Assembly: GCA_964581905.1 (NCBI GenBank)
Contig: CAZOQJ010000047.1
Location: 1-16,121, forward strand
Reading direction: 5' to 3'
Source of the DNA: CAZBWE01 sp964581905
GTDB taxonomy: Bacteria > Planctomycetota > Phycisphaerae > Sedimentisphaerales > Anaerobacaceae
Length of the DNA: 16,121 nucleotides
Shown: positions 13,485-16,121 of the stretch, piece by piece
Numbering within the stretch: the first letter of the stretch is position 1
Layout of the letters: each line of letters starts with the position of its first letter
Notes under the pieces: model-generated
The model's input: the letters and a program-made list of their open reading frames with translations, nothing else
The model's database searches: none
What the model was told of the DNA's origin: nothing
Translations under genes and position numbers: made by a program

Positions 13485-13684
13485 GCTGCGTAGCTGCCGC
13501 CGCTTGTGCCGTAAAAAAGCGGTTGAAGAGAACCCATTATTTCCAGGTGGGCAATCGTTGCTTGCGCCCGAAAGTCCTATCGAAGTAGGCTTTTCCGATT
13601 CGTCAAGGCCTGATTTCCCTGAATATGGGTATCGGTTCTTTCAACACCTACTTTCTTACAAACACCGCAGGGGTTAGCCCGCAT
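13485..13684 (-). ncRNA. ssrS: 6S RNA
   Basis: 6S RNA binds the sigma70 RNA polymerase holoenzyme by mimicking an open promoter and lowers transcription in stationary phase. The minus strand shows a complete gene: a near-consensus promoter, a transcript of about 200 nt beginning near 13684, and a terminator. The long hairpin is visible: the outer stem pairs UGCG with CGCA and CUGC with GCAG, then UUGU with ACAA. The closing stem GUUGAAAGAACC (13645-13634) pairs with GGUUCUCUUCAAC (13534-13522) with one bulged base. The middle forms the large bubble and apical arm (CCCAUAUUCAGGG, AAUCGGAAAAGCC, GCCCACCUGG). The 3' end GCGGCGGCAGC and the ACCUGG...GGGUUC arrangement resemble Escherichia coli 6S RNA (GCGGCGGCAUC; ACCUUGAACC...GGGUUC). 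I read this by eye from remembered consensus; a covariance search was not run. The ends are approximate. Confidence 0.82.
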
Positions 13685-13690
13685 AAATAT

Positions 13691-13719
13691 TTTATACCAA
13701 ATCACTATATACAAGTCAA
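13691..13719 (-). promoter_or_regulatory. Sigma70 promoter of the 6S RNA gene
   Basis: On the minus strand TTGACT (13714-13719) and TATAAA (13691-13696) are separated by exactly 17 bp, each matching five of six consensus bases. The predicted start at 13684 is the A of AUGCGGGC, the first base of the RNA fold. Phased A-tracts lie upstream. Confidence 0.85.
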
Positions 13720-13730
13720 GCAAATAACAC

Positions 13731-13790
13731 AAAACTGAGCAAAAATGAGCAAAAATGAGCAAAAATGAGCAAAAATGAGCAAAAATGAGC
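13731..13790. repeat. Six tandem 10-bp repeats with phased A-tracts
   Basis: The unit AAAAATGAGC occurs five times perfectly (13741-13790), preceded by one variant, AAAACTGAGC. Runs of five A recur every 10 bp, close to one helical turn, an arrangement known to give curved DNA. Relative to the 6S transcription start the array covers about -47 to -106, just behind the -35 box, where UP-element or curvature effects act on RNA polymerase. Repeat number is likely to vary by slippage. It could also influence the trehalose gene on the other side. Confidence 0.9.
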
Positions 13791-13896
13791 AATTTTTCAA
13801 TGAACTTCTGGAAAACTTAATCGGTCGTTTTATCGCTTTTTCTAAAGCTAAATTCAGGTTTTTTATCAAGGAATCGAGCATTTACATTATTTGTGC

Positions 13897-13924
13897 TTGT
13901 TATTATATGTTAGTTTTTTATACT
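13897..13924 (+). promoter_or_regulatory. Candidate promoter of the trehalose synthase/phosphatase gene
   Basis: TTGTTA (13897-13902) and TATACT (13919-13924) are 16 bp apart, giving a start near 13931 and a leader of about 74 nt. The -10 box matches five of six bases and the -35 four. The AT-rich context lowers confidence. Confidence 0.35.
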
Positions 13925-14004
13925 AAAACAAATGTGTTTTTCTATTGTTTTAACAGAGTATTCCTATTTTACAATTCACACACATTTTATCAGTGGAGTA
14001 ACTC

Positions 14005-16121
14005 ATGGCAAGATTACTTGTCATAGCTAATCGGTTGCAGTTTAGCATCTCGAAAAGGGAAGGAGAATTCCACTTTCGCCCCAGTCCCGGAGGGCTGGCG
14101 ACGGGACTATCCTCACTTCCTGATTCATATGAGCGTCTTTGGATAGGCTGGCCTGGGATAGCAAGCGAGAGATTAACCGATAAAGATAAGGACCAAATCA
14201 GGGAAAAACTTGTTACTGAAAATTGTGTGCCGATATTCCTGTCACAAAGGCAATTAGAGCTTTATTATTCAGGATTTTGTAATAAGACGATTTGGCCTCT
14301 TTTTCATTATTTTCCGACCCGTGCTGCTTATGAACGGCGTTTCTGGCAAGCTTACAATAAAGTAAACCAGTTTTTTTGTGATGAAATATTGAAAGTTGCT
14401 GCAAACGATGACTATATCTGGGTCCACGATTATCAATTAATGCTGTTGCCTAAGCTAATTCGACAAAACCTTACTGAGGCAAAAATAGGTTTCTTTCTTC
14501 ATATTCCATTTCCTTCGTTTGAATTGTTTCGATTACTACCATGGCGTCAGGAAATAATGGAGGGTTTGTTGGGAGCAGACCTGATAGGTTTCCATACTTA
14601 TGATTATGCAAGACATTTCCTGAGCAGTGTCTGCCGAATAGCCGGCATTGAGCATACATTAGGTAAACTGAATATAGATAATAGAGTTGTTCAGGTTGAT
14701 ACCTTTCCGATGGGCATTGATTACCAGAAGTATTCCGCCGCTGTGAATGGTGCAGATGTTAAGAAGGAAACTGAGAAGGTACGCAAGCAAACCGGAGACC
14801 GTAAAGTAATCCTATCTATAGACAGGTTAGACTATACAAAAGGTATTATTCAGCGATTGGAGGCCTTTGATTTATTTTTGTCGGAAAATCCTGAGTATAA
14901 AGGCAAAGTAACGTTAATTATGGTAGCGGTGCCTTCTCGCACAGACGTCGGGGATTATCAATTGCTCAGGGAGCGACTCGAACATATTGTCAGTAGAATC
15001 AACGGAGAACAAGGCGCGATTGGGTATATGCCGGTTTGGTACCTTTATCGATTTATGCCCTTTGCAAAATTGGTGGCTTTATACAATGTGGCTGATGTTG
15101 CTTTGGTTACTCCGCTACGGGATGGTATGAACCTCATAGCAAAAGAATTTATAGCTACAAAAAAGGACGGTAAAGGTGTTTTAATCCTAAGTGAAATGAC
15201 CGGCGCAGCCAGTGAAATGGCAGAGGCCCTAATCGTTAATGCCAACAACAAGAAACAGATTGTACAAGCAATAAAGCAAGCCCTGGAAATGCCCATTGAA
15301 GAGCAAATGGAGCGTAATAGATTGATGCAGGAAAGGTTGTCCCGCTATACAGTATCGAGGTGGAGCCACGACTTTATTAGCGCTCTGATTAAGATTAAAG
15401 AGCAACAGCAAAAGCTATCCGCTCGGAAGTTGTCCAAATCGTCGAGAGAGCAATTAATCAAGGACTACCAAAAAAGTCAGAATCGATTGTTTTTATTAGA
15501 TTATGATGGAACGCTGGTGAGTTTTAAGGATAGGCCGGAAAAAGCATGTCCGGACAAAGAAACCTTAAATTCAGTAAAGTGCCTATCAAGCGATAAAAGT
15601 AATGAAATTGTATTAATTAGTGGGCGGGATAAGCAGACATTAGAGCAATGGTTCGGTTCCTTTAATGTCGGATTGGTTGCCGAACATGGTGGCTGGTTTC
15701 GCCGCAAAGGCCGGGACTGGCAGCGCATCGAGACCTTTAAAAGCCAATGGAAGCAAACCATTAGACCTGTGCTTGAGCTTTACGCAGACCGTACTCCGGG
15801 AGCATTCGTCGAAGAGAAGGACTTCTCTTTGGTATGGCATTATCGCCGAGCATCTCCTGAATTGGCCAATGTGCGAGTTCAGGAGATGAGGGATACTCTT
15901 TTGAACCTGACAGCCAATTTAGATGTGGGCGTATTTGAGGGGAACAAAATAATTGAGGTTAAGAACCTTGGTATCAACAAGGGTCGGGCTGCTGAATTGT
16001 GGCTTTCACAACAAAATTGGGATTTTTTGTTAGCTATAGGGGATGATTATACCGATGAAGAAACGTTCGCTGTGTTGCCGCAGAAGGCTTATTCGATAAG
16101 AGTAGGTTTTAGTATGTCCAA
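14005..16121 (+). CDS. Bifunctional trehalose-6-phosphate synthase/phosphatase, 3' end cut by window edge
   Basis: The frame is open from ATG 14005 (GGAG 6 nt upstream) to the right edge, 705 codons without a stop. Residues 1-475 are an OtsA-type GT20 synthase (UDP-glucose plus glucose-6-phosphate to trehalose-6-phosphate): Arg10 in ANRL, PGGLATGL at 28-35, WIGWPG, VHDYQLMLLP from 140, HIPFPSFELFR, then DRLDYTKG at 273-280 and LRDGMNLIAKEF at 371-382, with Asp373 and Glu381 as expected donor-binding residues. From about 490 an OtsB-type HAD phosphatase follows: LFLLDYDGTL with Asp499 and Asp501, LISGRD, VAEHGGW, and GDDYTDEETF with Asp680/Asp681. All key residues visible are present, so both reactions are predicted. 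The phosphatase should end some 30-40 residues beyond the edge. The fusion channels trehalose synthesis in one cytoplasmic protein. It lies divergent from the 6S RNA gene, and glgP nearby suggests linked storage/stress sugar metabolism. Confidence 0.94.
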   Translation, partial: MARLLVIANRLQFSISKREGEFHFRPSPGGLATGLSSLPDSYERLWIGWPGIASERLTDKDKDQIREKLVTENCVPIFLSQRQLELYYSGFCNKTIWPLFHYFPTRAAYERRFWQAYNKVNQFFCDEILKVAANDDYIWVHDYQLMLLPKLIRQNLTEAKIGFFLHIPFPSFELFRLLPWRQEIMEGLLGADLIGFHTYDYARHFLSSVCRIAGIEHTLGKLNIDNRVVQVDTFPMGIDYQKYSAAVNGADVKKETEKVRKQTGDRKVILSIDRLDYTKGIIQRLEAFDLFLSENPEYKGKVTLIMVAVPSRTDVGDYQLLRERLEHIVSRINGEQGAIGYMPVWYLYRFMPFAKLVALYNVADVALVTPLRDGMNLIAKEFIATKKDGKGVLILSEMTGAASEMAEALIVNANNKKQIVQAIKQALEMPIEEQMERNRLMQERLSRYTVSRWSHDFISALIKIKEQQQKLSARKLSKSSREQLIKDYQKSQNRLFLLDYDGTLVSFKDRPEKACPDKETLNSVKCLSSDKSNEIVLISGRDKQTLEQWFGSFNVGLVAEHGGWFRRKGRDWQRIETFKSQWKQTIRPVLELYADRTPGAFVEEKDFSLVWHYRRASPELANVRVQEMRDTLLNLTANLDVGVFEGNKIIEVKNLGINKGRAAELWLSQQNWDFLLAIGDDYTDEETFAVLPQKAYSIRVGFSMS

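Noticed and set aside
13731..13790. CRISPR-like array
   Set aside because: Units are 10 bp and directly adjacent, with no spacers and no cas genes nearby; a plain tandem repeat.
13577..13792. 71-codon minus-strand frame beginning in the A-tract repeats
   Set aside because: Its N-terminus is a translation of the tandem repeat and the rest overlaps the 6S RNA; a by-product of the repeat.
13775..14026. 83-codon plus-strand frame before the trehalose gene
   Set aside because: It starts inside the tandem repeats, is rich in Phe/Tyr/Ile from AT-rich DNA, and overlaps the well-supported start of the trehalose gene.

Overview
The window looks like part of a Planctomycetota chromosome, most likely class Phycisphaerae. 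The evidence is a secreted protein with a PEP-CTERM sorting tail, a second secreted protein built as beta-propeller, DUF11-like domain, 'YVD-D-NG-NNG-S-W-DAY' segment, parallel beta-helix and planctomycete-style dockerin, moderate-to-low GC, and scattered palindromic repeats. The taxonomic call is an inference from gene content.

Layout from left to right. An MlaE-type lipid-transport permease is cut by the left edge (minus strand). About 690 bp of AT-rich DNA without a convincing gene follows. Next come a cobalamin-binding-fold protein (plus) that lacks the expected cobalt-ligand histidine, and citramalate synthase CimA (minus), which converges on it. A divergent control region of about 440 bp holds a sigma70 promoter for each direction and a REP-like hairpin. 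It leads into the PEP-CTERM protein and then a roughly 1,120-residue secreted multidomain protein, interrupted by one in-frame TAG and one single-base frameshift and closed by a strong terminator. A stand-alone PTS EIIA protein with its own good promoter follows, converging on alpha-glucan phosphorylase GlgP (minus).

The right third holds a three-gene plus-strand operon: a bacterial PH-domain membrane protein, a DUF2089 zinc-ribbon/HTH protein and a Yip1-like membrane protein. A 115-bp MITE-like palindromic element sits exactly at the Yip1 stop codon. On the minus strand next to it is a well-supported 6S RNA gene with a near-consensus promoter (TTGACT, 17 bp, TATAAA), the conserved closing stem and a rho-independent terminator. 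Directly upstream of its promoter are six 10-bp repeats carrying A-tracts in helical phase. The window ends inside a fused trehalose-6-phosphate synthase/phosphatase.

Themes: glycogen and trehalose metabolism (glgP, TPS-TPP, possibly EIIA as sensor), branched-chain amino-acid synthesis (cimA), surface or secreted proteins, and stationary-phase RNA polymerase control by 6S RNA. I see no defence island, CRISPR array, prophage or biosynthetic cluster. The least ordinary items are the 6S RNA with its phased A-tract array, the ligand-less B12 domain, the doubly interrupted dockerin protein, and the PH/DUF2089/Yip1 operon.
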